Shown: positions 1 through 11,700 of the stretch, piece after piece
Layout of the letters: the number at the start of each line of letters is the position of its first letter
How positions within the stretch are numbered: position 1 is the first letter of the stretch
Source: Dipylidium caninum
Taxonomy: Eukaryota > Platyhelminthes > Cestoda > Cyclophyllidea > Dipylidiidae
DNA length: 64,000 nt
Assembly (NCBI GenBank): GCA_017562135.1
Contig: QEYB01001685.1
Coordinates: forward strand, 744,001 to 808,000
Reading direction: 5' to 3'
Notes under the pieces: generated by a model
What the model was told of the DNA's origin: nothing
Seen by the model: the letters and a program-made list of their open reading frames with translations, nothing else
Database searches by the model: none
Translations under genes and position numbers: made by a program

Positions 1-1645
1 ATAAACATCTGAAATTAACTGAAGACTAAAAGATAAATTTGGTGTAGTAGGTGAAAGTGCTCAATGGCCTAGGAGTGTGGAGAAGATGGAGAAGGCGGAG
101 GGTGGGAGACAGAAGGCTGGCAACCGTGTCGACTGTGGGAGAGTCCACTGAGGACGTCGAGACCAGGACTGAGACTGAGGCAATATGGAAGTGTGTCGAG
201 ATCCATGGAGGCAAAACACTCGCGTAAATACGAAATGAATTGTGTGGTTTGGTCAAAATGTTGAGTCGAGTGTTGACCTTTTGAGGGAATCCTGTGACGT
301 GTGGGACGTAGAAGAAACGAAGAAATTTGTGTTTTCGGTTAGCGAAGCATTCAAATGAACTGCAGGCGTTTTGTTGGCGCCAAGAAAGGTCTCTCTTTCC
401 TAACCGAGAACCTCCTGCAACTGACATTTCAGCAAGGAAGTAGAAGAGGCCTCGAGGACGTTCTTCTTCGAGGAAGCAGATGAGTTGAAGCCCTCACTCT
501 TTCAGTACTGGAGATAGTGTTAATGCCACATATACTCTGTTAGACTTCCCGGGAAAGTAAAAATAAAAAAGGGATTTCCAGGAGCCGACAGAACACACAT
601 CGACGGTAACTTTATGATGGAAATTTTATCACAACCTCGCATCTGATCGCATAACTAATTTATTCACTTAGAGATGTGCAGTGAATGAATGAAAAGCAAA
701 ATAACTTTTAAGTGTAGCTGGACTCGACAAAAAGTTTAATAGAAAAAAAATGGGAGGAAATTTCGCAGGTGTCATTAGGACCTGACGAAACGCCTATGGC
801 CGAGCATGAGGGCGTGGGTCCCGGGGCTCCGGGGGCCAAACACCGCACTTCCCCTCGGCCATTCATCCGCCCTCGCTCTCCCCCTTTTGGGTAGACAACG
901 GCGGCTGCGAAGCCCCCGCCACCGCCGGAAACGCAGGAATTGCCGTGCTATTTCTCCCCAACCAAGCATTCACGCCTTTACCCCTCTTCTCGCCAATGGA
1001 AGAGCTGACCATCCTCGGGAAGTGGAAGAAGTTTCTGCTACGTGTTCTCGGGACAGTGCGGAGAAAATACGGTGCGACGGTGGGAGACTTGCGTCTTATT
1101 TGTTATTTTGCAGTGGGGGGTGGGTAAAGTAGACAGAAGATTGAGATTGGTGATCGTAACGGAAATTGAGTTCTCCTTTCATGAAAAGCCCAATTTTTAC
1201 GGTTCAGAAGGGCCTTCCGGTACCGCCGAGATCGCTGCACACTTCCTCTTTTCCAACTCTGCTCCATGCTTTATGCTTCAGTGCGTTTGCAATCTTCCAC
1301 GTTGTCGTACTTAAAGGACGCAAATCCGCGACCACCCATCCATCCACCGGCAAGTGGCCCTCTTTCTTCCACTCTTTGGGGTGATTTTATCCTATCTTCA
1401 GTTAATGTATGCGTCTTGGCGGCGAGTACTACGTTGTACACTTGTGATATTGTCTTGAATTCGCTAGGAGGCAGGGCGGAAGGGGGACGAGAAGGAGGAA
1501 TAGGAGAAAGAGGAGGAGGAGGAGGAGGAGAGAGTGGCGGCGGAGAAGGCAGAAGAGAAGAGGAGGGCGGTTGAGTCGGCTACAAGTGTTCCTCAGATCG
1601 TTAGCCGTATTAACTCGGCATTTTAATTAAAATTTGAAGCTTCCA
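1..1645. other. No gene recognised; contains a purine tract
   Basis: Frames in this stretch show no domain. The only structure noted is the purine-rich tract at about 1466-1570. If the DSL ligand extends downstream, its 3' untranslated region would lie here. Confidence 0.5.
1466..1570 (+). repeat. Purine-rich tract with (GGA)n
   Basis: About 105 bases are almost entirely A and G on the plus strand, with a pure GGA run at about 1511-1531. Such tracts can form triplex DNA. Confidence 0.8.
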
Positions 1646-1716
1646 TCATCTTATTGCCTGGTAAGAGGTACAGTCCACAGGAGAATAAAAATTATCCGCA
1701 TGTTTTCCTCTTAATG
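1646..1716 (-). CDS. Possible terminal exon of the DSL ligand
   Basis: A pyrimidine-rich acceptor (GGAATTTTTTTAG) opens a 71-nt frame ending at TGA 1648-1646. It begins with two bases, the phase required if exon 7 is spliced at 2360. It would give a short hydrophilic tail with one Cys and no membrane segment. The phase match has a one-in-three chance of being accidental and no motif supports it. Confidence 0.2.
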
Positions 1717-2282
1717 CTAAAAAAATTCCAAATGAGGAGGGATTACAAGCGCCCGTGGCAAGTGAGGCTTATCGTGAGTTCCATTCTTGACCTTTACCAA
1801 ATCTAATTACCCCCTGAAATTTGACTTCGGACCTTCCCTTCCCCTATGTCTTCTCCTTTGCCTTCGCCTTCCCTCCGCCCCGTCCCATCCCGAAGGTGGG
1901 TGGCAAACAAATACCAGAATCTTCCTTTTCGTCCTGAGGGAACTCGGCAAATCCCACCTCTCATACCCGGAGAACGGTGGACCAGGCAGGGTAACACCCC
2001 AACGATCATTTAAGCCGTCCAGGTGGGAAATCGGCAATGATTGAGGGTATTCTTTGCTTTGGTGTGCAAAGTTCCATTTCCAAGTGGCTCCACCGAGTAG
2101 GGGAATGGAAAGGCAGGGAGATCGTGTACACGAGTGGGTCGGACTGTAACCAGCATACCCCGAAAGGATGCATTTAGACTTTCCCCCACTCGTCATGCGT
2201 GTCTGAGGTCATCGAGGACAACGAAACGGAGACTCCCGGAAGAAACTGAAGCGCCTTCTTGACACACTGATCCAAACAAATG

Positions 2283-2764
2283 CTATTCTGGGCATTGACC
2301 GGAGGATTGTGACCTCATCATCTTAGATTTAGGCTTTTGTGAAAAGGAGGAATGCCTACCTTCTCGGAGCCCGGTTGTTCCACGGATCCCCGAGGCCCAC
2401 GCAGCGACGTCGTCGTCCTTAGAGGCTCGAGCGTTCGTAACATTGTTCTTCGGTTGACGCCTCAGTGTTTTCCCAAAGGGACGACTGGTGATGTTCACGT
2501 TGGCCATGGCGGTCGGGACAGCGACGGTAGTGGTAGACTGGACGGTGGAGATGGTGATCGTGGGAAGGGCAGGCGCTCGAAAAATCTCGCATCGAGCACC
2601 CATTCGGGTCGGTGGACAAATGCAGATGGGCATCGTGGTGGTGTCCAACGCGTTCTCCTCGTCTTGGGCCTTGTTCACGCATCGTCCACCGTAGAGACAG
2701 TAGTTGGGCATTGATCCGCACCGATCGTAGATGCAGGCTCCGGTCACGTTGTCTTTGACATAAC
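2283..2764 (-). CDS. DSL ligand exon 7: end of DSL domain, EGF repeat and tail
   Basis: A GCATCCAG acceptor joins in phase 1 to the DSL exon. The codons continue GYVKDN, an NVT sequon and Cys214, then one EGF repeat with spacing C-x6-C-x5-C-x18-C-x-C-x8-C (residues 219-262). The rest is Thr-, Val-, Asn- and Arg-rich without a hydrophobic membrane span. The frame can run to a stop at 2285-2283, or splice out at a good donor (GAGAAG then GTAGGC) after 2360. The choice decides whether more coding sequence follows. Confidence 0.85.
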
Positions 2765-5700
2765 CTGGATGCGGCGTTGGCCAAACAAGGAGAGCGAGCA
2801 ACCGTGCATAACATATTCATCCATATCAACCATCACTTTCCCCTGCTCCCCTAATTACTTCTAGCCCTTATTTCCCGTCCAGCCGCTTACATTGAAACCC
2901 ATCAACTCCCATCGCATGTGTCGCACCTGATTTTACTACACTTTATGGACCGGTCGCCTCAGGATTCGAGATAGAATGTCAGTCTAAGAATAACACAAAA
3001 CTACCCAGAGGTGGCTGTCCAAGTGACTGGGAGGGCGGTGGCCTGAGGGCGTGGTAGACACTCCTTTTTACCTCAGTGATAATTTATAGTCTTGTTGGTC
3101 GTCGATTCGTAAGCGTCAGACCTATGTGAACAATTGCCTTGAGGAAAGGAAGTCGGATTTTGTTTCCTTTCGCACCTAGAGAGTCTTAGAGGACTACAAG
3201 ACTGGTAATTTCATCCCTTCTGCGCGCAAGTACACACGACCTCCCCTTTTTGACATCTTTGCCCTCGGCCACATTGTAGAAGCGGCCTGACTGGCACTTA
3301 AACACTTACGAGCTAAGGTGCCTTGAACATTCCCAAGATGCATTACATCTATTCAAAAACTTACTATCCTGATGCATGAGGTAAAAAGGTACGCCTGAGA
3401 GACACGGTAATTCACCGTGAAACCTTGTTAGAAAGCACTTAGGAATGGGCTTTGTTTAAATACACCAACGCCTTACGATAAGGCGGGCGCTTAAAAAAAT
3501 CAATGGATTGTTTAAAATATATGCAAACATGTGTGTCTGCGTGTGTTTCACAGACTGCTGACCGAGGTAACATAAACACATTCCACCGATTTGGTGGACT
3601 GCCTCTTAATAAACACATTGGAGGGCTGTGTGAACATCGAAGAAGAGAGAGAGAAAGAGGGAGAAGGAGGAGGAGGAGAAGAGAGGAGGAGGGGCGGGGG
3701 GGGGCGTTAGGCGGATGATGCTTTGTTCTTCGAAGTGAGAGAATTCAATGATGTTTTCATCTGACGCTCCGGACCTTCTGTCGCACCCCAGATTTGCTTC
3801 TTACTTGGACAAGAAGGAAGCGAGCACCATTTGGGTTCGGTTTGTAAGTATTGTTGGTGCGAAGGATAGTCATAAGTTGTGACCATACGATGCAATCATT
3901 CAATTGTCGGTGTCACCTCTAAACCCGCCTGTTTACCAATAGGACGAGGGAAACATTAACGTTGTGTGGGCATTCCGCGAGGCAGTTTCATAGTGGCTAA
4001 CATTATTCCGTAAGTACGTACTCCAAGAAATGGAAATTATGCGAAATAAGGCGGCCGGATGTATGAACAGGAGTCTAAAATCTCCTCCCAACTGTGACAT
4101 TAGCAGTACCAGTCAACTTCACCCCTAACGTAAACAGAACGGACAACACGAAGACGCTCGCTACTCCACGAGTGACATTAAATTAACTGTTTGGGCCCCA
4201 CGAGTGACCGGAGGTTTCGGCTCGAGGTGACGGATGCCCCGCCTCCTGTCCTCCACCGAAGGCTGGCCGTCAACTTATCCGAGTAAAGCAGTCGGAATGG
4301 TTGGGTTCAACTCGGTCGGAGTAGAAGCTCGAGGCTACGCTGCGCACGGAGTGTGGGAGAGCGCGGGTGGAAATGGAAGGGACGTGGACCAAACACCAGC
4401 CCACTTGAAAGCCCTTTCCTCTTCGTGACAAGCCATAAAATAAACAACATATCGGCTCATCATTTGGAAGTTTCTCGAGGCTTTTTATTTCAATTTCCTC
4501 CCCTGAATACGTCTGTTAGCACGGAAGAGGCGGAGGTGGGTGGGGTAGAGAGAGAGAAATAATGAAGCCTTAATGAGACAGTTAGCCTCACAATCTGACA
4601 TGACGGCCAAAAATGTCTGGTACTTCTTGCCAAAGGTGCCTAGGACGATTTCAACGCGGTGAGGTGTAAGAGGCCACAAACCAATAGAACAAAAAACATT
4701 TTCATCTCACCGGGATTGCAAATTTTGTCGCCATTCGGACTGCATCGGTACTCCTTGGCGTCGGAGGAGCAATAGACATTGCACAATTCGCCAAAGTAGT
4801 CTGACACGCAGGTGTAGGCCAACTGAAACTGTAGAATTCTAAAAATTTTCCAAAAAACTTCTAATTCGCCAATTATTCTGACCACTCATGACAACCTTCA
4901 TTTGAAGCTTTTGTTCTTCAGACTATTCGGATTTGGTACAAAGAACGAATCTCATTCGGCTGAAAATTAGAGGCGTGGGCCAAATGGTCCTCGCACCGCC
5001 CCCGCCCCATCCTTATCACACGCTTCCCGGTGGGGACTGACAGGAGGAGGGGAGAAGTGAGTGCCCTGGTCACGTGGAAGGCGACCCGGTCGGGACTGGT
5101 GACGACACGTCCTCGTTAAAGCGGCTGCCGGTCCAGGAGGGTGGTGGGGAAGCGACCGGGCTGAGTAGTCCCTCGTGGAGCACATTTGGTGGTAGGTGAA
5201 GAGGCTATCAAATGCCCTAACGCTACTAGTACGCTTTTAATCAGGGGCAGCGGAACAACCGCCCTCTTTTTTTCTCCTTCCCAGTTTAATTTCCTCGTCT
5301 TGGGCGTTTAATTGAGGCAAATGGCTCAAATTGTTTAGGCGTCGAAGCGGACTACGTTGGCAGGCTCAATGAATCATTTTTATGTGTGGAGAAGCTGGAA
5401 AGGAAGGCTGCAGGATAACTTTGCTTACTTCCACCATCTGGAGGCATAAATTCTTTCCTACTTTATGAGTTTCGTGTGAAAAACCCCCAGGAGTTAAAAT
5501 GTTACGTTAAATATGGCTGAATGGCTAAGGGAAGAGTGACGTAGTCAAGGCCCAATGTAGAGTTGGGGTGGAAGAGTTGACGAGTCAAAGTAAATTTCAA
5601 TTTTAAGGGGGTAGAAGACGACGCATCCCCTTCACGGTTCCCCGATAGCCCAAAGATGGTGAGTTCAAGTGAATGATGAAGTCGCTTTGCTAGCTTAGGT

Positions 5701-8700
5701 CGAGATTGAGGCTCTTGTGAGGAAGAAGATAAAAGAAAAATGTCACCTCCGGTCACATGGGAGCCGAAATGGGCGTAACTGCACTAACGACTTGGACTGA
5801 ATGATCACCGAGGTCGGAAGGCGTTCGAGACACTTCCATCGTCTGTCCATTTCAGAGAAAATTTTCTCTCCAAATGCCACACACACCAGAAGGTGAAAGC
5901 GGTCGTGGTTGCGTGTGACAAGGACAATAAGGAAGTGACTGTGGTGAGGATAAATGGCCGAATAGTGTGAGGACGGGTAGCCTTGCGGACCTGAGGACTT
6001 GGAAGCCCCAACATCACGACAAAATCACTTCAAATTTTACCCTTAAAAAATCTCTTTTTTTCCTCTTCAGAGTACATAGAAAAAGAGTTAAAGTCGTAGC
6101 CATAACGCCAAGTAAGGCGACAGGAGCAGGGGTGAGATGATGTGACAAGGCGATTGTAAGTCTGTCGTAAACATCGCGGTGACAACAATGCCTTGGAGCC
6201 GAAACATTGGGTGGAGACACAGAGGAAAGAGGAGATACATGCGGAGTCGGGGTTTGCCATGGCAAGGAAATTTGGACCGGGAGCGATTTAGGGCAACTCA
6301 CGCAAAATCGCACTAACATAAAATCTTAATCGCCATTAGATACCGCGTGCACTCATCCGTGTGTTTATTTTGTGCAAAACAGGTATACATAAAAATGTTA
6401 TAAATGGGCACGCAACAGCCTTCTCCATCGCCTTCTTCCTTGTCTAATTTTTCGCCTCACGCCGGGCCAGGAAGAAGACGACGCTTGGGGGCGTGATGTT
6501 GAGGAATGAGGGAAGGTCCCTTTAGCTAGCCTGCCAACATCCTGTGTCTCTTCACGACGCTGGGAGGCGCCGTCGGAGAGAAGAGAGGTTTCAAGACGTC
6601 AAAGTGGGGAACAGACTGCCATGCGGTTGGTAAAATCCTCCCAGGCTGGGACCGAACGACTAACTGGGGACAAATCTCCTCTGGCACTGTTCAAGTGGCA
6701 GAAGTTGCGGCACAGCGAGGAGACGCAGTGGAGGGGTTATCTTACTTCGAGTGAAGAGATTAGACTATTTCAACTGCATGCATGAGTGGAATCTAAACCG
6801 CGTCTAAACACGGCTTTTAGTTAATACGCCCAAATGGCTAAAGATTAACTAAACCTTTCAAACAAGGGGGAAGAAAAGCCTGATTCTCTCACCCTAAAAG
6901 AAAGCAGAATTTAGACTTCAGATTGCCACATCTCGTTAATTTGAACTCCAGTTTCTAATAGCGCATCCGGAGAAGTCCTTCTACGTCTCATCCACGAAGA
7001 CATCAGGCGGCCGACAGTTTCGTGGTGCGTATCACGCCACGGGCAGGAATCAAAACAATCATTCAGGAGTTTGACAAATAATGAACTGCGTACCCACCCT
7101 GCAGGTTGATGGTATGTGATTTTGAGGAAGGGGAATTCGAGGAAAGTCAACTCTCCAGAGGGCGAAGAGTAAAAGTTTGGCTAACTAACTTCAGGGCCTC
7201 GAGCACTGGATTGCAGAGGTGTTCACTACGGCATTCGTTGATGAAACCTTTGGCTACTTCGTCACCATCTCGGTGGGCCTGCTTCCGCCTCGGAAGCTGG
7301 AAGCTGGAGGCGGTAGAAGGAGGATACTCAGAAAGCGACATACCTCCGAACCCCATCTATCATGAGCGGCCTGGCCAGTGGAAGAACAGACGCGGATTCG
7401 ACCACCTCGGCCGACGCGCAGAGGTTGAAGGGGACATCGGCTTTCCGCTTTCTCTCTCCCTCTCTACCACCTGACTGCCACATACGACTGTTTACTTTCA
7501 TTAATGCGTGGAATGCGTGCAAAAGGTAATGGGTTTGCGTGCGGAAGGAAGGTTAAATGTGGGCAATACTCCCCTGTAAAATTTACCCCAAATAAAATCC
7601 ACAGAGGAAGCTTATGCGAAAACGCCGGGGGGGGCAGGCAGTATTGACGATAGTACGTCGGTGAGCAAATAATTGCCGCCTTCCACCGCTCCACCACCAT
7701 CCGACGATTCCGGGGTAGACGACAATGCGAGCTAGGGGGATTAAAGTCAACTCCTTCTGTCGGCGGAGGTGTGTGCCGTCGAGGGCCGATTTGAAAGCAG
7801 CCTTTGCCTGCTTTTTAATCATGCATTATTCCTTTTTTACTCCCCGTGCCCTTCTCCCCTTCATCGTCGTCATCGCCTCCCCCTTCTTCTCCATTTTCTT
7901 CTTCTTCGGCATCCAGGTAACCGACTTACACTGCTAAACTCCAAGCGAGCTCATAGTCGCAGGTGAAGACAACTTCGAAGGTCAGAAAAAAGGAGGTTGA
8001 AGGCGAATTCTCCCTTTACCACCCGACGGAAGGGTGCAGGGGAGAGGAAGTCAGGTGATAGGGAGTAGGTGAAGGCGTGAAGAATTGAGAGCAGAATGTA
8101 GGAGAAGGTGTAACCGAGAAAGTGTCATTATAACACTGAAGGCAGTCAAATGCACTCGCAAAAGCCTCGAAACGAACCCAGCCTCAACAATACATTTGCG
8201 ACGTGGGTCCAGCCAAGTCAGTGACAACTCAGGCCACCGCAACTGCTATTTGACACTCGTCCACGCCTAGGTGACCTTCCTTTTTTAGGGTAGTATCAAA
8301 ACCCAGAGCCACTTGTCCGAGGAGGCTGCTTTCCCGGTGAGGATTAACTCACCTAAGCGAAATCCAACTCGCCCACTTTGCCACCACATCAAATTGTGGC
8401 GCACACACAACACACACCCTCCTATACAACTGCACTTCTGCATTTACAATGTTAATGGCTACTAAAACAGAAGTGACATTTCGTAAATGGCTACCGACAA
8501 CAAACTAGCAGGCAACTCGAGATCTGCTCAGTTTGGGGTTGCAGTAACTGAAAGACAAATGTTTAATTACTGCCCAAATGTATAAAATTAACTGGCCAAT
8601 TGGTTGAGTGAGGTGGAGGGCTCAGTGGTTTGGTGGTTTGGTGGACAAGTGGTGAGGCTGGTAGGCAAAAAAAGAATTGTGAGCGGGGGGGGGACGAATG

Positions 8701-11700
8701 GGTGAGGTCCGGTGGGGGGAAGAGAGAACTCACATGTTAAGATTTTTCGTTTTAGCGTCAATGGAATGAGGGAAGGTGAGGTTGGCTGTCACCGGTTGCA
8801 GTTGAAATTCCATGTCGTTGCTTGTCGCCTTAATTGTTGCGTCTACCCTTAGTGGCTCCTCCTGGAGAAAGGTGGGAAGACAAAACTAATCACTGGCCCC
8901 TGTGGTTAAGTTTTCAAATTACTATTTTTGTTTTTCCTTTTCACACCTTTTGGGTGTCACATTTTGGGTGTGAACAATTAGGGGGGAAAATTAATTTCAT
9001 CCTTGTCTAACCTTTTGTGCTACCATTTTTGAGCATTCCCTTTTCACACGACTATCACAAGACCAACCAGCCCCCGTTTTCTGCCGCCCCCTCCCCCACC
9101 TCCACTTTCGACCGCGCACTGTCCGGACTCCAATCGCATCGTTGAGTGGCTTCATACGACCCTCCGCCTTCCATTCACCAACGCAGCATGCGGAGACAAG
9201 TCGGAGTGCACAGCGAAAAGTAGCCTAGTGGAAGCTCGGGCGAGGAGAGTAAGAGGAGGTGGATTAACGGTCAAGAGGGATCGAGCGCACTCCCCCTCAA
9301 CACCTCTGCAACAGTTACGACGCAATTCACGCGAAAGATCTCCTAATTTATTCATGCGTTGGCATTCACTGTCCGATGGAAGGTTGGGGGGAGAGGTGGG
9401 CGGACGAGAGGACGAGCGGGCGGGCGGGTGGGTGGTGCGACGCGACTATTAAAGGTTATCGAAGTATCAGAACATTACTAAGTAATGAAGGTTTTCTTCG
9501 AATCGTGGCCGAATTCCTCCTCCCCTTCCAAGAGGGAGGCAAGGGAGTCATGGATACGCCGACTTACCACGCTATCAACTCCAAAGTGAATGACCTCCAT
9601 TCGGTCCGTAGGCTGCACACGCCGTCCCAACGTAGAAGAGACGCGGTCCGAATAGTCGGCATCTAAGGCGGGTAGAAGAGAACGAATTCTACCCGAGTTA
9701 AAGTGTACGTATGACACTTTGAATGACGCGTTAGGTCGAGGCGGTGGAACTCACTGGTCGTGTTTCTGTCCGACACAGACGGTGACTTTGTATGTTGACC
9801 TGTCACAGTCGTGACTACTGTCGTAGGTCAGGCCGAATTGCATGGTAACATTGGCTTTTGCCTAAATACACCAAACATACAAACTTATTCTCGATAAGAT
9901 GCGACACTACCGATAGGAGACCCTTCGCTCCTCCACCACCGCCAGGATACAAACTGATGGAGTAGATAAACACTGGTACGTGATTGTCATCTGACAGTAA
10001 AACAACATGAGATTATGTTTGCTGCTGTGTTAGGCGGACGCGGGAGGACGGAGGCTTCAACCGCTGGACAGATTTCCACGACACCATTAAGACAAAGTTC
10101 TTGTCAGTTTCAAATAGAAGTGAACCCCTATTGGAAGGAGGGAACGGACCGAGTAACAACAATCATTGGATTCGTGAAAAATTCATCACGTTGGGACGAA
10201 TTAGCGTTCAAAGCAGGCAATCGTTCATCCAAATGAGTAGATGAAGATGGAAAGAGAAAAAAAGGAGGCGGTTGGGTGCGCTTTTCGCCTCCTCAGCCTT
10301 CCCTCTCCGTGCCCTCTCCGGTACTCTCCGCAGATGCCGAGGCCCAAGGCATTCGCGCTGAACGTCACACTCGTTAGGCAGTGTAGGAGGTTTGGCGTGG
10401 GAAATTCACCTTCTCCTCCCCTTCCCCCTCATGTGTTTGCCTTGTTTTAGTAGAAAAATGAAAAAGGGGGAGAAGGAGATGAAGGACATTGGATGTGATT
10501 CGTCATCGGAGCCTACGGAGAGGAGGAGGAGGAGGAGAAAAAGTGGGGAACACCGAGGGTTTCACCAGTCAACATTTGCTAAGACAATTGTTGAGTCACT
10601 TTGGTGATGGGGGTGGAGAAAGAGGGACGAGAAGGCCGCATCTTTTCCACTCACAAAATCACACAAACGTGTACTTTCTCACGCAGAATACCTGGTAGAC
10701 ATTGTCAGCCTTCTCCCATCACTTTTTCTTATTTAACGAACTCTTTTGTGCCCGAAGCACAGGCTTCAAGGTCGCAGGCATTCCCACCTGACGTAAGCCG
10801 TCAAGTGGAGCGCCTCTGGACACATCCACCCCCACCGTCGTCAAAGTACCTATTTGCGTGTGGAGGCAGACGGCAGACAGAAGTGCCCACCGAGGGATTC
10901 CAAGTCCGATTGCATGGCAGCTGAGTTGGTGATTATTCCACTTGAAGGCGTCCAGGTGACGCCAACTCTGTGACCTGTTGGCCCCGAGTGAAATTGGGAC
11001 GGTGGGTGAAAGGAGAAAGAAATGTCTTTTCAAATTAAAAGACTAGCGAGAGAGAGAGAGAGAGCGAAAGAGAGAGAGGCGGTCAGATAGTATCGGGACT
11101 CAAAAATAGACTAGTTTTATCTCGCCCATGGCAGATTGTAAAGGCTGATTAAACACCCGCCCGATAGTTGTTCTTGACAAAGGCTAATTTATTGTGTAGA
11201 TGGGGGGCTGCGATAGCGTGGGTGGCGGTGGCGGTGGCGGTGGGGGCGGGTGTGGGGCTGGGGAACGCAGGGCGTGGGTGTATACGTGTGTGTGTTTTGG
11301 TGGTTTGCCTTCACAATTAACCCGCGTATTTGACTCGCTATTACGCTAAGTTCATTTATTACTCCAAACTATCAAATCAATCCTCTCTCGCGTTAAATCT
11401 CCACATGCCATTCACTTGATGCGGTTTACTTTTTCACCTTGGCAACGGATTTCGGTACAACTGTGAGTTGTAGAAGGAAGCAGCAAGTAGACCGTTGCAA
11501 GCAGACGGAACACTTACAGTAACTATTCTTTCATCTACTGCCGCTATTTTCAATTCCCCTTTTCATCCACCACGTAAAGGTTATTGACACTGAGCCCGTG
11601 CTACGATTCGTTTCATCTCTTATTTACCTCCGAGCGGTAATTCCACCTCCGAGTAAAAATGCGGTGTCTCCGAATGATCCGATTTCACGGTGAAATGTAA

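Noticed and set aside
7939..7985. FEVVFTCDYELAWSLA segment as an extra ligand exon
   Set aside because: It has a good donor, but its starting phase cannot follow exon 4, and exons 4 and 5 join without it.
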